Below are positions 6,180 through 15,780 of a DNA stretch of 16,067 bases, one piece after another. A model generated the notes under the pieces. It saw only the letters and a list, made by a program, of their open reading frames with translations, did not search any database and was not told where the DNA came from. How positions within the stretch are numbered: the first letter of the stretch is position 1; every line of letters begins with the position of its first letter. Source of the stretch: Tritrichomonas foetus (taxonomy: Eukaryota; Parabasalia; Tritrichomonadida; Tritrichomonadidae); the NCBI GenBank assembly GCA_001839685.1, contig MLAK01001427.1, forward strand, positions 1 to 16,067. The letters run 5' to 3'. The translations under genes were made by a program, and so were the position numbers.

Positions 6180-9100
6180 ATGTCCGACGAGTTTTCACTC
6201 CAAATCGATTCGATAAAGGAGGGAATAGACAAGCTTAAACCATTTGAAATGTCGGCGAGGGTTCATTGTTCGAAGATAAATTCTTTGCTGGACGCATTTT
6301 TCGAGCTGAGACCAAAATTAAACAGGAGATTTGTGAAAAAGAAAGGAGTTCCTTCAAAAAAGATAAAAAAGTCATTGAAGAATTTGATTTCAGCTTTAAA
6401 CGATTTATTCGATTTGGCAAATAAATGCTCTTTTGGCGATGGTCAAGATTTTCAGAATTTTATTTTAACCAGCTCAATCAAAATAATATTTGATCGGTTT
6501 TTTACAATACGGCAAGCTGCAATCAATACGCTCGCATTTATTGGATTTAATGATTGCATACCAATATTTAAAGTTTCACCGGACATTCTTTATAATCAAA
6601 ACCATGTAGATTTAAAACGCCTTTATTTTTTGCTACTTCAATTGCGTTCATGCAAAAAATTATATGATCAACCAGATTTTCAAGAGAATTTAAATAATCG
6701 CCTTAAATCTTTGAAAAATCATGGATTCGAAACCCCTGAAAATTATGATGAAAATTTTGGCGAAAATATATTCATGGATATTCCAAAAACTTCCACTTTT
6801 GTTTTACAACATGAACAAATTCATTTTCAAAAACTTATCGGTGGTGGAAGAAGTGCTTTGGTTCATATTGGAACAATAGACGACTGTAAAGATATTGTTG
6901 CAATTAAAGTTTTGAGAGGGAGGTCTCTTTCTCCACCCGAACTAATTGCCCTGAGAAGAGAAATCATGATTTTATCTACTCTTTCACATCCTTCACTTTT
7001 AACATTACGTGGATATACTGCAGAACAACCATTTTGTCTTGTGACCGATTTTTTAAAAAATGGATCTTTATATTCATTTTTAAGAAATAATCCAGAAGAT
7101 CTTACACCAACTGAAAGAACAATCATAGCAATCGATATCGCTACTGGAATGGCTTACATGCATGAACAATGTGTGATTCATCGAGATTTGAAATCACTAA
7201 ACGTTTTATTAGATGAAAATAAACGAGCAAAAGTTTGTGATTTTGGCCTTTCTCGACTCTTAAATTTTGAGCCAATGTCTGGTATCGTTGGCACTGCACA
7301 ATGGATGGCACCTGAAGTATATTTATCAAAACCATCATATGATTCTCGTGTTGATGTTTTTAGTTATGGAATTGTTTTGTGGGAACTTTTAACATCAAAA
7401 ATTCCATATGATGGAGTCACTGAAACTCTAATTCCCAAATTAGTTGTTCATGAAAACCTTCGACCAGAAATTCCACCTGAAGCATCACCTGAATTGAGAC
7501 TTTTGATAACAAGTTGTTGGGCAGCTGATCCCAAAGAAAGGCCAAGTTTCCAACAAATCGTTCAGAGATTCAGCAGTCCAAGATATTATTTTCCAGGAAC
7601 AGATGAATCACTTATTCCAAAGAAAAACATTCGACATGTCATTTCTAATTCTGATCCGTTAAAAATTAGAGGTAATCAAGCACCAATTGTTCATCCTAAA
7701 TCCAAAAGTGATAATAATATGAGAAACCAGTTTAATCTAATTGATACAAATATGATTTCTCTTCTTGACGCAGTCCAAAATCAAAATGATATCAAATTCG
7801 AAAGATCTTTGCAAGCAATTCGTTCAAATCTTTATTTAAGTCTTCAAAGACAAAATAATTCTATAAGTTCTGATCAAAGGTTTACCGAACCAAGCCAATC
7901 ATCGAATAACCAATACAACACATATCAAAACACTTCATTAAATGATCCGCAAAATAATATTCCACATAGTTCAAAAGGAAAATATAAAGGAAGAAATCAA
8001 AGTAAAAATAAAAGAGCATCAAATAGATTAAGTATGGCTAATATTGGAGAAGTCAATAATAGTTTAGCAACTTTCAATCATACCAATATTAATTCAATTG
8101 CTAGTTTAAATAATATTGAACAACATGAAAGAATCGTTTCTTCACCACAACAATTTATTGTCGATATTTTCAATATTGTTGAAGAAGCAGATGATGGACA
8201 TCAATCACAAATTATTTTATTATTTGATGATTTGCTGAATAATGAAAACTTTTTTGCTGCTTTTGTGAAAATTGAAGGAACTCAACAGCTTTCAAATATT
8301 CTTGATATGAAACAACCACACTCGTGCGATTCTATATTCCATTTACTTGAAAATCATCAACAACTGGAACTATTTCCAGTTTGTGTTATTCGATCTTTAC
8401 TTTCTTTTTATGACTATAATGATTTAAAACTTCGATCACGTTCATTAAACATTTTATTTTTCGTTTCAAGCCAACAACGGACATTTTTATGCTCAATACC
8501 TACATTTATCGCACATCTTTTAGATTATACTTTATATCCATTGCATCAAAACGATAGTGTACAGCTTTATCATACTGTTCTTGATATGATTAAAGGAATA
8601 GATACTTTACCTGAATCAGTAATAGAAAGACTTGGACAAATTCTATTTCATGCACCACAAGAACTCTTTCCAACTGCTGTTAAATGTATTGAGTCATGCC
8701 TACGATTCCAAAGTCTTAGAGAAAACTTTCCATCTCAAATATGGGAAAAATCAACATCAAATCAAGAGACTTTCCTGATTTGTAAGAAATTTTTCACCTG
8801 CTTTATTGATAAGCCTCCTGAAAATAGCCAGGAAATGATAAATTCACTCATTTCAATTGCTAGAATTAATACAGATGCACTTGTTGTCCTTGTTGATCTT
8901 TCAAAGTCTAATAAAGATATCTCATCACTCATAATTAAATATATGCCCCTTAGAAATAGAAATAGTGATGATTTATTACTCAAATTATATGCAAATATGA
9001 TAAATATCGGCGGTCTTGCACATGAAGTCTATTCAATGCATGAATTTTATTCTGTTTGTTATTCTTTATTGAGAGTCGGATTTAGCGATTATGTTTGTCG

Positions 9101-9644
9101 TTTGTTATCTAATGAATTAATCAATTTAGACATTGCTGAATCATTTGGTTATGTTCCTGCTTTATGTAGAGCAATTATGGCGTCAGCAGATCCTGATGTT
9201 CTTTGGAGTTTATTAAATGTTGTTTATAAATGGCTCAAAATTCGATATATTGTGAAATTTGAAACAGTAATTCCAAAACTTCATTCTTTACTTCGAGGAA
9301 GAGAAGCTTCACCAAAACTTGGAAGTTTCTTATGTTTGTTAATAATCATTGAAAACTGTCCACAAAAAGTGAATGCGCATGATGTAATGATTGCTGCACT
9401 CTTTTATGTGAATACTGGAACACAGCCTGTTCAAGAATTAAGCTTTTCGTTCATTGAAAAATTTCAATCGATTCTTCAAAGAGAAATAAAAGAAATGGCG
9501 CTTGTTTTCGTGAAATATTATAAAGAAAATGCTTCACATTCATTGGAAGTTGCATCTCTTTTGCTTCAAATGAATAAGAAATTGAATGTTTTACAACCAG
9601 AAGCAGCTCAAACATTATCAATAATTTGTAAAAACATTTATTGA
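6180..9644 (+). CDS. TKL-family protein kinase with N-terminal helical domain and C-terminal HEAT/ARM-like region
   Basis: A 1154-aa protein predicted to phosphorylate Ser/Thr. The kinase domain (about 215-465, numbered from the ATG at 6180) has all the catalytic elements. These are the glycine loop GGGRSALV at 221-228, Lys243 in AIKVL, Glu261 in RREI, HRDLKSLN at 334-341, DFG at 354-356, GTAQWMAPE at 371-379, and CW (446-447) with RP (454-455). HRDLKSxN and GTxxWMAPE are typical of tyrosine-kinase-like (TKL) enzymes. Residues 1-200 are charged and helical, possibly a four-helix bundle as in many protist TKLs. Residues 490-655 are a Ser/Asn/Gln-rich linker with a basic patch near 600-615. Residues 655-1154 are helical and look like HEAT/ARM-type repeats. 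There is no signal peptide or membrane segment, so the protein is probably cytosolic. The frame continues 18 codons upstream only to a TTG. The substrate and pathway cannot be told from sequence. Confidence 0.93.
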   Translation: MSDEFSLQIDSIKEGIDKLKPFEMSARVHCSKINSLLDAFFELRPKLNRRFVKKKGVPSKKIKKSLKNLISALNDLFDLANKCSFGDGQDFQNFILTSSIKIIFDRFFTIRQAAINTLAFIGFNDCIPIFKVSPDILYNQNHVDLKRLYFLLLQLRSCKKLYDQPDFQENLNNRLKSLKNHGFETPENYDENFGENIFMDIPKTSTFVLQHEQIHFQKLIGGGRSALVHIGTIDDCKDIVAIKVLRGRSLSPPELIALRREIMILSTLSHPSLLTLRGYTAEQPFCLVTDFLKNGSLYSFLRNNPEDLTPTERTIIAIDIATGMAYMHEQCVIHRDLKSLNVLLDENKRAKVCDFGLSRLLNFEPMSGIVGTAQWMAPEVYLSKPSYDSRVDVFSYGIVLWELLTSKIPYDGVTETLIPKLVVHENLRPEIPPEASPELRLLITSCWAADPKERPSFQQIVQRFSSPRYYFPGTDESLIPKKNIRHVISNSDPLKIRGNQAPIVHPKSKSDNNMRNQFNLIDTNMISLLDAVQNQNDIKFERSLQAIRSNLYLSLQRQNNSISSDQRFTEPSQSSNNQYNTYQNTSLNDPQNNIPHSSKGKYKGRNQSKNKRASNRLSMANIGEVNNSLATFNHTNINSIASLNNIEQHERIVSSPQQFIVDIFNIVEEADDGHQSQIILLFDDLLNNENFFAAFVKIEGTQQLSNILDMKQPHSCDSIFHLLENHQQLELFPVCVIRSLLSFYDYNDLKLRSRSLNILFFVSSQQRTFLCSIPTFIAHLLDYTLYPLHQNDSVQLYHTVLDMIKGIDTLPESVIERLGQILFHAPQELFPTAVKCIESCLRFQSLRENFPSQIWEKSTSNQETFLICKKFFTCFIDKPPENSQEMINSLISIARINTDALVVLVDLSKSNKDISSLIIKYMPLRNRNSDDLLLKLYANMINIGGLAHEVYSMHEFYSVCYSLLRVGFSDYVCRLLSNELINLDIAESFGYVPALCRAIMASADPDVLWSLLNVVYKWLKIRYIVKFETVIPKLHSLLRGREASPKLGSFLCLLIIIENCPQKVNAHDVMIAALFYVNTGTQPVQELSFSFIEKFQSILQREIKEMALVFVKYYKENASHSLEVASLLLQMNKKLNVLQPEAAQTLSIICKNIY

Positions 9645-10076
9645 GTTTGAGTGTGCTTAATATATCTAGATTTATATTTGTTTTTGTTTTGTTTACGATT
9701 TTTTGTTATTTTTTTGTTATTATTTTGTTATTATTTTTCGATATATTAAAGTAAATTGTTAATATAATGATTATTTTTTTTTGCTTTTTTGTTTTCTTTC
9801 ATTGACAATTATCACAAATAATAACATAAGTTAATTTCTCACTTCAAATATTCTTCTACTCTCTAAAGGCATATATTTTAGTCATATAATTATTCTCCAA
9901 ATGTGTATTTTTTTTCTTTCAACACAATATATAAAAGCAAAAGAAGATTTATAATGAGTTCATGATTCGGAATTACATTATTAACAATAATATATTTGTC
10001 TTCTTGGGAGGAAGATTCAACATCAAAATAAAGTGAAATTTTGTGTTGTTTACAAAAACGGTTGAGGTATTTGACA
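9645..10076. other. T-rich intergenic region
   Basis: The first ~140 bases after the kinase stop are strongly T-rich on the plus strand, with TTTTGTTATT-like units repeated three to four times (about 9690-9740) and a T9 run near 9774-9782. This probably holds the kinase 3' untranslated region and its 3' end-processing signal. The rest leads into the BTB/F5-8C gene. No gene or structured RNA was recognised. Confidence 0.5.
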
Positions 10077-11474
10077 ATGAACTATGTTTCATTTGCCTTT
10101 CGCCCTGAATGGCTAGAAAGGCTAAATGATACATTGTTCCCTGAAAAATTTAACTTTCTTATTGATGATGAAATTTACTCATGTCACCCACTTCTTGCTT
10201 GCTGTTTATCCAAAAAAGTCATGCAATTATTATTAGTTGATTCTACTCAAAATAGCATTAAATTAAATACCCATGATCCATGTAAACTATTTGGTCAACT
10301 TTTTCAAGTTGTTTCAGGTGGGTCTTTTCATATTCATCCAGAAAATTGGACATTTTTTTATGAAATTGGGAGCGAACTGGGAAACACTGAAATTTGCCAA
10401 GCTGCGAAACAGTTATCTTTAAACACACTTACAATAGAAACTGCAATAGAAAGAGCAATACAATGTTATAATTTAGGTCTTGATTTTGATGTTTTCATTG
10501 AGTTTATTGCATCACATTTTTCTGAATTTCTTTCATTAAATTTATTTCATTTTGAAAAAGTGCCAATTCCTATAATTGAAGCGATTATTACTTCTAATCA
10601 TCTTCATCTTGTTAAAGAAGATGATGTCTTTTCTTTCCTGCAAAAATTTCAGGACGCTTCTTTATATTATTTAATTAATCCTGACAAATTGTCTCTTCAA
10701 GCATTCAATTCTTTCATTGAGTCTTTAAATTTTTCTGATTTAAGAATCGATCAATGGACATCAATAAAAAATCAAATTCAGAAACTTTCCAATGAAGTTA
10801 GTTCCTATAAAGATTCTGGTGCAATGAATGTAACTTATTTATCTAATTCATTCAATAATACATACCACAACTCAGGATGTGATTCTCTAAATGATCATTC
10901 GAATAATCTTATAAATGATTCATTAGATAATACTTTAAATATTTCTTTGAGTGATTCTATGAATCGACAAGGAAATGAGATTCATATGAATGGAATATTT
11001 GCGCGTTTATGGAATGACAATAATGGTGATATTGTTGATAAAGGTTTAATAAATATCACGTCAGATGAATATCAACAATCTCTTCAAAATTTAATAAACC
11101 CAAATAATTACTTTGATTGTTGGGGAGGAGACACTCAAGAATCTTCAGTGATAACATTTGATTTCGTTAAACTAAGAATAAATTTAACTCATTACGGGCT
11201 GAAAACTTGTGGATGCATGTGGGGAAAGTATCCAAGAAGTTGGGAATTATTTGGATCAGATGATAAAAACAATTGGACAAAATTAGATACAATTGAAAAT
11301 GATCCTGACATGAATCAAAGAAATTTTTGTAAAATTTTCCCAGTTAGCAAACAATTGGCGTTTAGATATATAAAATTTGTGCCGCTTGCTAACTATGCTG
11401 ATAATAAGGAGAACTTTTTTATTAGACTTAGGAGAATAGAATTCTTTGGATTAATTATTCCATGCAATCCATGA
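10077..11474 (+). CDS. BTB/POZ-BACK-like protein with C-terminal F5/8 type C (discoidin-like) domain
   Basis: A 465-aa protein starting at the ATG at 10077; the frame extends 12 codons further only to a TTG. Residues 20-115 fit a BTB fold: NFLIDDEIYSCHPLLACCLS, then a long region ending in a YEIGSELGN helix. Residues 115-220 are helical and match the position of a BACK domain. Residues 245-300 are a Ser/Asn/Asp-rich linker with loose NSFNN/SLND/SLDN repeats. Residues 305-460 form an F5/8C galactose-binding-like domain, with GLKTCGCMWGKYPRSWELFGS, NNWTKLDTIE, FRYIKFV and a final RIEFFGL strand. The order BTB-BACK-F5/8C is that of BTBD9-type proteins, except that BTBD9 has two F5/8C domains. 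Such proteins often act as Cullin-3 ubiquitin ligase adaptors. There is no signal peptide, so the discoidin-like domain is probably cytosolic and its ligand need not be a sugar. Confidence 0.85.
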   Translation: MNYVSFAFRPEWLERLNDTLFPEKFNFLIDDEIYSCHPLLACCLSKKVMQLLLVDSTQNSIKLNTHDPCKLFGQLFQVVSGGSFHIHPENWTFFYEIGSELGNTEICQAAKQLSLNTLTIETAIERAIQCYNLGLDFDVFIEFIASHFSEFLSLNLFHFEKVPIPIIEAIITSNHLHLVKEDDVFSFLQKFQDASLYYLINPDKLSLQAFNSFIESLNFSDLRIDQWTSIKNQIQKLSNEVSSYKDSGAMNVTYLSNSFNNTYHNSGCDSLNDHSNNLINDSLDNTLNISLSDSMNRQGNEIHMNGIFARLWNDNNGDIVDKGLINITSDEYQQSLQNLINPNNYFDCWGGDTQESSVITFDFVKLRINLTHYGLKTCGCMWGKYPRSWELFGSDDKNNWTKLDTIENDPDMNQRNFCKIFPVSKQLAFRYIKFVPLANYADNKENFFIRLRRIEFFGLIIPCNP

Positions 11475-12264
11475 TAACAATTCGATTTACAACAATTTTT
11501 AAAGATGATTTTCCAATAGAATAACAATTGTGATTAAATGAGATTTAAATTTTACTAATATTATTTTTGGATTTCAAAATTAATGATTATATTGGAAATT
11601 CGTGTTAGGTCAAAGCGAGATTTGTCATGGGGGATTTTATTGTAACCACAATTCTCAAAAGCACATTCCAATAGAATGAAAATATGGCAGGCAAAGTGTT
11701 ATTTTTGTTAAATTTGAACAATGAAAGAAATACTGAATTCCAATTCTTGTTAATGATGGAGTATTAAGATTCTTTTTCTGTTTTTTATTTCTAGATTTTA
11801 TGGTAGTTAAGTTAGTAAATGCACATGCATTCTCACAAAATACTTTAATATTGGTATTGAGTGTATTTTCAAATCAGAACTACTGTATGGAGAATGATAT
11901 ATAAATTGAGACATGTTTGAAAATATGTTAGAAAAAGTTCACCAACATAGAAAAATTTCTTAGGAATAATTTAAATTTTCAAAGAAAATTAATTTGATCC
12001 ATCATTCTCCAAGAAACTGTGATTAAAATAATATACTATTTCTAGTAAATATTTTCTTGTAATTTCCTTTGAATAATTAATAACATAATTTATATATCTT
12101 TCAAGATTCCAACTAGAAAAGCTCATATGGAAAGCTGACCAGATAAATTCTCGAAAAGTTGATCGATAGTAGAGGTCAAATTATACATAGTCATGATCAA
12201 ATATACGGTGAATTTTCTGAAAAATTTGTATTTCTATTGAAAACAAATTTGAATTGAAAAGAAA
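11475..12264. other. Intergenic region between the BTB/F5-8C and Sel1 genes
   Basis: About 790 bp of AT-rich DNA with no convincing open frame on either strand. A 12-bp word, TTCCAATAGAAT, occurs at 11511-11522 and 11666-11677 in the same orientation. The left end should be the 3' untranslated region of the upstream gene; a TAAA, the proposed trichomonad poly(A) signal, lies at 11500-11503, about 26 bases past the stop. The right end should be the Sel1 gene promoter. No tRNA-like structure was seen. Confidence 0.5.
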
Positions 12265-15200
12265 ATGTCGGGTGATTGCTTAATTTCCCTTCTTTATGGG
12301 GATAAAACATACGATGTTAAATACCATGACTTTTCCAGTAAATCAAGTTTTCACGAAGTGCAGCAACTTCCTCACTCATTTCATATCAAAATTGATCCAT
12401 CTTTGAATCCAAATTCAGTTGAATCATTTGTGGCTTTTATAACAAAAAGGGAACTAAAAATTGATGCTGATAATGTCATGGATCTTTCTTATTTGGCTCA
12501 CCGATATGGATTTTATACACTTTTTATAAAATCATACAAATATCTTCAAAACAATGTTCCAATATACAATTTATTTGAAATATTTTCAAAAAAGTCACAT
12601 ATTGAAAATTACACCAAATCTTTTGAAATGTACATTTCTCATAATTTACAATTGTTTGTAAAAGATGGATCTTTTTATAAGCTTCCAATTGACACAATTA
12701 TTCATATCTTTGATCAACATAAAAAGAATATTACAAATGATGATACAGTCACGTTTACAATAAATTGTTATTTTATTCATGGTTCGAAAGCTTTACAAAT
12801 TTTAAAGTTTATTGATCTTGAGAAATGTTCTACACAAAGTTTAATTCATTTATTTTGTATTTTATCAAAAGAGAAGCCTTTTCCTTTTTACAAATATATT
12901 TCAATTCTTTTAAAAAAACGTCAAATTAAAACACCAAATCACAGAATTGTTGAAAAGAAGCAAAACTTAGAAAATTTAGTGAATTCTATCGTTCTCAGTA
13001 TAATTAAGGCCACACAAGAAAATCCAAACGAAGCAAGTAAAATGTTGATCAAATTATATGAAGAAAAACTACTCCAAAATCCAAGTATGAACACACTAGC
13101 TTTTTTGTTTGATAGAATAGCAAATTCCGGTGATGGAGATTCACTTTTCAAAATTTATAAATATTATCATGATGGAATTGGCGTAAAAGTTGATCAGAAA
13201 AAAGCATTACATTATTTAGAGATGGCCTATAAAAATAACTCAAAAGAAGCTTGTTTAATACTTGCTAAACAAGCAATGTCTCATCGCAATTTTCCTGATC
13301 TTCCATCTGACCAGTTCAACATTCTTAAAAAAGCAGCTGATTTAGGAGATGCTCAATCACAGTATTCAATGGGTGTTGTTTATGCAAATTCGAGAAAATA
13401 TTCTAATAATTTGAGTTCGATTCATTATTTAATTAAAGCAAAATTGAATGGCCATCCGAAAGCAGAACGGTCTTTGGTTAAATTGAGTGCATTAAACAAT
13501 GAAAAAACTGTAAAAGAAGCTAAAAATGTCATGACAAAATATTCTGGTAATTTGGAATTACTAAAGCAGGCCGCAGACGCTGAATATCCACCAGCTATTT
13601 TACTATATTCAACCAAAACACCATCAAGAAAAGAAGCTAAAAAGTACCTTAAAAAAGGTATGAATTTAAATCTTCCGCAAGCTTTCACGAATTTAGGTTA
13701 TTATTATATGAAAACAATAAGGAAAAATCGTCATATTTCTAGAATGATTTCTTATTTAACGCTAGCAACTGAAACTTCCCAAAAAGAAGGCATGTTTTAT
13801 TATGGTCAAACTCTATTAAATGGTTGGAGCGGATTCCAAAATGTTGATCTTGCAATTTCGTATATCGAAGCTTCTGCTGAATTGAATTGCATCCCTGCAA
13901 TCAAGATGATTTCTAAAATTTATCGTTATGGGAAATATGTATCCCCTAATTATGCAATTGTTCGTAATGCACTTCAAAAATTATATCAAATAAAAGAACC
14001 TGAAGGCTCCTGTGAATTCATTTATTTGGATCTTCTTTCGAGTTTCGAAAGTCAGCAGTTGAAAATATCTCAAATTAATGAAAAAATTAAAGCATTGAAA
14101 TCTTTTGCAGATTCTGGTTTACCACGTGGAATTTATTATTATACAAAAGTAATTTTGGATAAACGCTTCATGCCACAAATTGATTATAAAACTGCATTAT
14201 ATTATCTGAAAAAAATCGACAATTATGTTCCATGTGCAGTTATTAATATTTCAATCAATTCACTCTTTTATGATGTTGATTTAAGTGCATTTGAACCTAT
14301 TTTGCAAAAGTTTTCTGATTTTGGTGATCCAACATTTAGGTATAAATATGGTTCATATCTCATTGAACGAAATATTGATCCTTATAAAGGTTTTGAATTA
14401 ATTCGACAATCTGCATATTCAAACAGTCCTTGTGGAATGATGAAATACGGTTTATTGTTAATTGAAGGTCGTATTCGTGAACGAAACGTTTTTGAAGCAC
14501 TTGAATTTTTCAAGAAAGCCGGACTTTTGGGCTTTGATTTAGGATTTGTATATTATGCAAAATATGGAATTGAATATCCCGAAATTCGAAATGAATGTGT
14601 GGAATATGTTCGTCGTGTTGCAGAGAAAGGTAATATTAATGCAACAATTTGCTACGCTTCATGTTTGATGAAATTAGGAACAACTTTTTATTCTGAAGCT
14701 ATTCATATTTTAAAGCCACGAGCAGTAGAGAATAATCCAGAGGCTTTATTTTATTATGCAAAAGCTCTTCTCACCAAAAATGATACACAAAATCAATCTC
14801 GTTCTGATTTAGTTACTGCACTTGAATATTTGAGAATGAGTTATATTTCTGGATTCCATAATGCAATTGTTTTATATGTTGATACTTTAATAAAATTAAA
14901 CGATTTGAAAACAGCAGTTGAATTTCTAACAGAACAACTATATAATAGTTCTTACGCATTATATAAACTCAGTGCAATGACATTCTTTGGGATTCAAACA
15001 AAAATGTTTCCTGACCAAGCAATTGACATCCTCAAATTATCAGTATTGTGTAATGATCCTGATGGTCTTTGGAAGTATGGAACCATGCTTAGAGATGGTT
15101 TCTATGTTGCAAAAGATTTAAATGAAGCTATAAAATGCTTCCAAAAGTCAGCAGCTTTAGGAAACATAAAAGCTAAAATTTGTCTCGGAAATATTTTGTT

Positions 15201-15780
15201 AACAAATAAGAAAAATTCTAAAAAAGACCATGCTTTAGCTTTTTGTTATTTCTCGGAAGCTGCTAAAGCTGGAAATCGTACAGGTTTGTGGTGCAAAGCA
15301 ATGTGCATGCTGAAAGGAATTGGCTGTATGAAAAATGTTCATGAAGCGATTCAAATATTTAGATTTTTGTCTTCAAATGGTGATAAAGATGCACAATATC
15401 AATTAGGAAAAATTATTTTAAATGGAGTAGTAAATTCGAATAATTTGCCTCCAAATGAATTGAATTATTATACGAAAATGGCTTTCGATTTGTGGCAAAA
15501 TGCTGCACGAGCTGGACACACTACAGCAATATGGAGACTTGGTGTTTTCATATTCAATGGAAAGTATTTTCAACAAGATGTAAATAGTGCAACACAATAT
15601 TTTAAACAATCAGCAGACCTAGGAAATCCGCAAGGTGCTGAATTGTACGCTTATTGTCTATATAATGGAATTGGTGTATTAAAAAACATCGAGCAAGCAA
15701 ATTATTATTCAGAAATTGCTGCCAAACGTAACCATAATGAATTACCTATCTATTTGAATCCAAATATTCATGGATTTTGA
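12265..15780 (+). CDS. BTB-like/Sel1-repeat scaffold protein
   Basis: A 1171-aa single-exon protein starting at the ATG at 12265. Residues 1-95 resemble a BTB fold; the clearest part is VESFVAFITKRELKIDADN followed by MDLSYLAHRYGF at 72-83. A helical BACK-like part follows (about 100-270). From about 285 to 1155 the chain is an array of Sel1-like repeats of roughly 36-40 residues, about 18 by eye. The best-preserved ones are at 290-325 (YYHDGIGVKVDQKKALHYLE), 930-970, 970-1040 and 1085-1155 (YCLYNGIGVLKNIEQANYY). Several in the middle are degenerate. Sel1 repeats stack as paired helices and bind proteins, so this is likely a scaffold or adaptor. There is no signal peptide or terminal membrane anchor, unlike SEL1L/Hrd3, so an ER-degradation role is unlikely. 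The partner is unknown; a Cullin or kinase complex is only a guess. Confidence 0.9.
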   Translation: MSGDCLISLLYGDKTYDVKYHDFSSKSSFHEVQQLPHSFHIKIDPSLNPNSVESFVAFITKRELKIDADNVMDLSYLAHRYGFYTLFIKSYKYLQNNVPIYNLFEIFSKKSHIENYTKSFEMYISHNLQLFVKDGSFYKLPIDTIIHIFDQHKKNITNDDTVTFTINCYFIHGSKALQILKFIDLEKCSTQSLIHLFCILSKEKPFPFYKYISILLKKRQIKTPNHRIVEKKQNLENLVNSIVLSIIKATQENPNEASKMLIKLYEEKLLQNPSMNTLAFLFDRIANSGDGDSLFKIYKYYHDGIGVKVDQKKALHYLEMAYKNNSKEACLILAKQAMSHRNFPDLPSDQFNILKKAADLGDAQSQYSMGVVYANSRKYSNNLSSIHYLIKAKLNGHPKAERSLVKLSALNNEKTVKEAKNVMTKYSGNLELLKQAADAEYPPAILLYSTKTPSRKEAKKYLKKGMNLNLPQAFTNLGYYYMKTIRKNRHISRMISYLTLATETSQKEGMFYYGQTLLNGWSGFQNVDLAISYIEASAELNCIPAIKMISKIYRYGKYVSPNYAIVRNALQKLYQIKEPEGSCEFIYLDLLSSFESQQLKISQINEKIKALKSFADSGLPRGIYYYTKVILDKRFMPQIDYKTALYYLKKIDNYVPCAVINISINSLFYDVDLSAFEPILQKFSDFGDPTFRYKYGSYLIERNIDPYKGFELIRQSAYSNSPCGMMKYGLLLIEGRIRERNVFEALEFFKKAGLLGFDLGFVYYAKYGIEYPEIRNECVEYVRRVAEKGNINATICYASCLMKLGTTFYSEAIHILKPRAVENNPEALFYYAKALLTKNDTQNQSRSDLVTALEYLRMSYISGFHNAIVLYVDTLIKLNDLKTAVEFLTEQLYNSSYALYKLSAMTFFGIQTKMFPDQAIDILKLSVLCNDPDGLWKYGTMLRDGFYVAKDLNEAIKCFQKSAALGNIKAKICLGNILLTNKKNSKKDHALAFCYFSEAAKAGNRTGLWCKAMCMLKGIGCMKNVHEAIQIFRFLSSNGDKDAQYQLGKIILNGVVNSNNLPPNELNYYTKMAFDLWQNAARAGHTTAIWRLGVFIFNGKYFQQDVNSATQYFKQSADLGNPQGAELYAYCLYNGIGVLKNIEQANYYSEIAAKRNHNELPIYLNPNIHGF

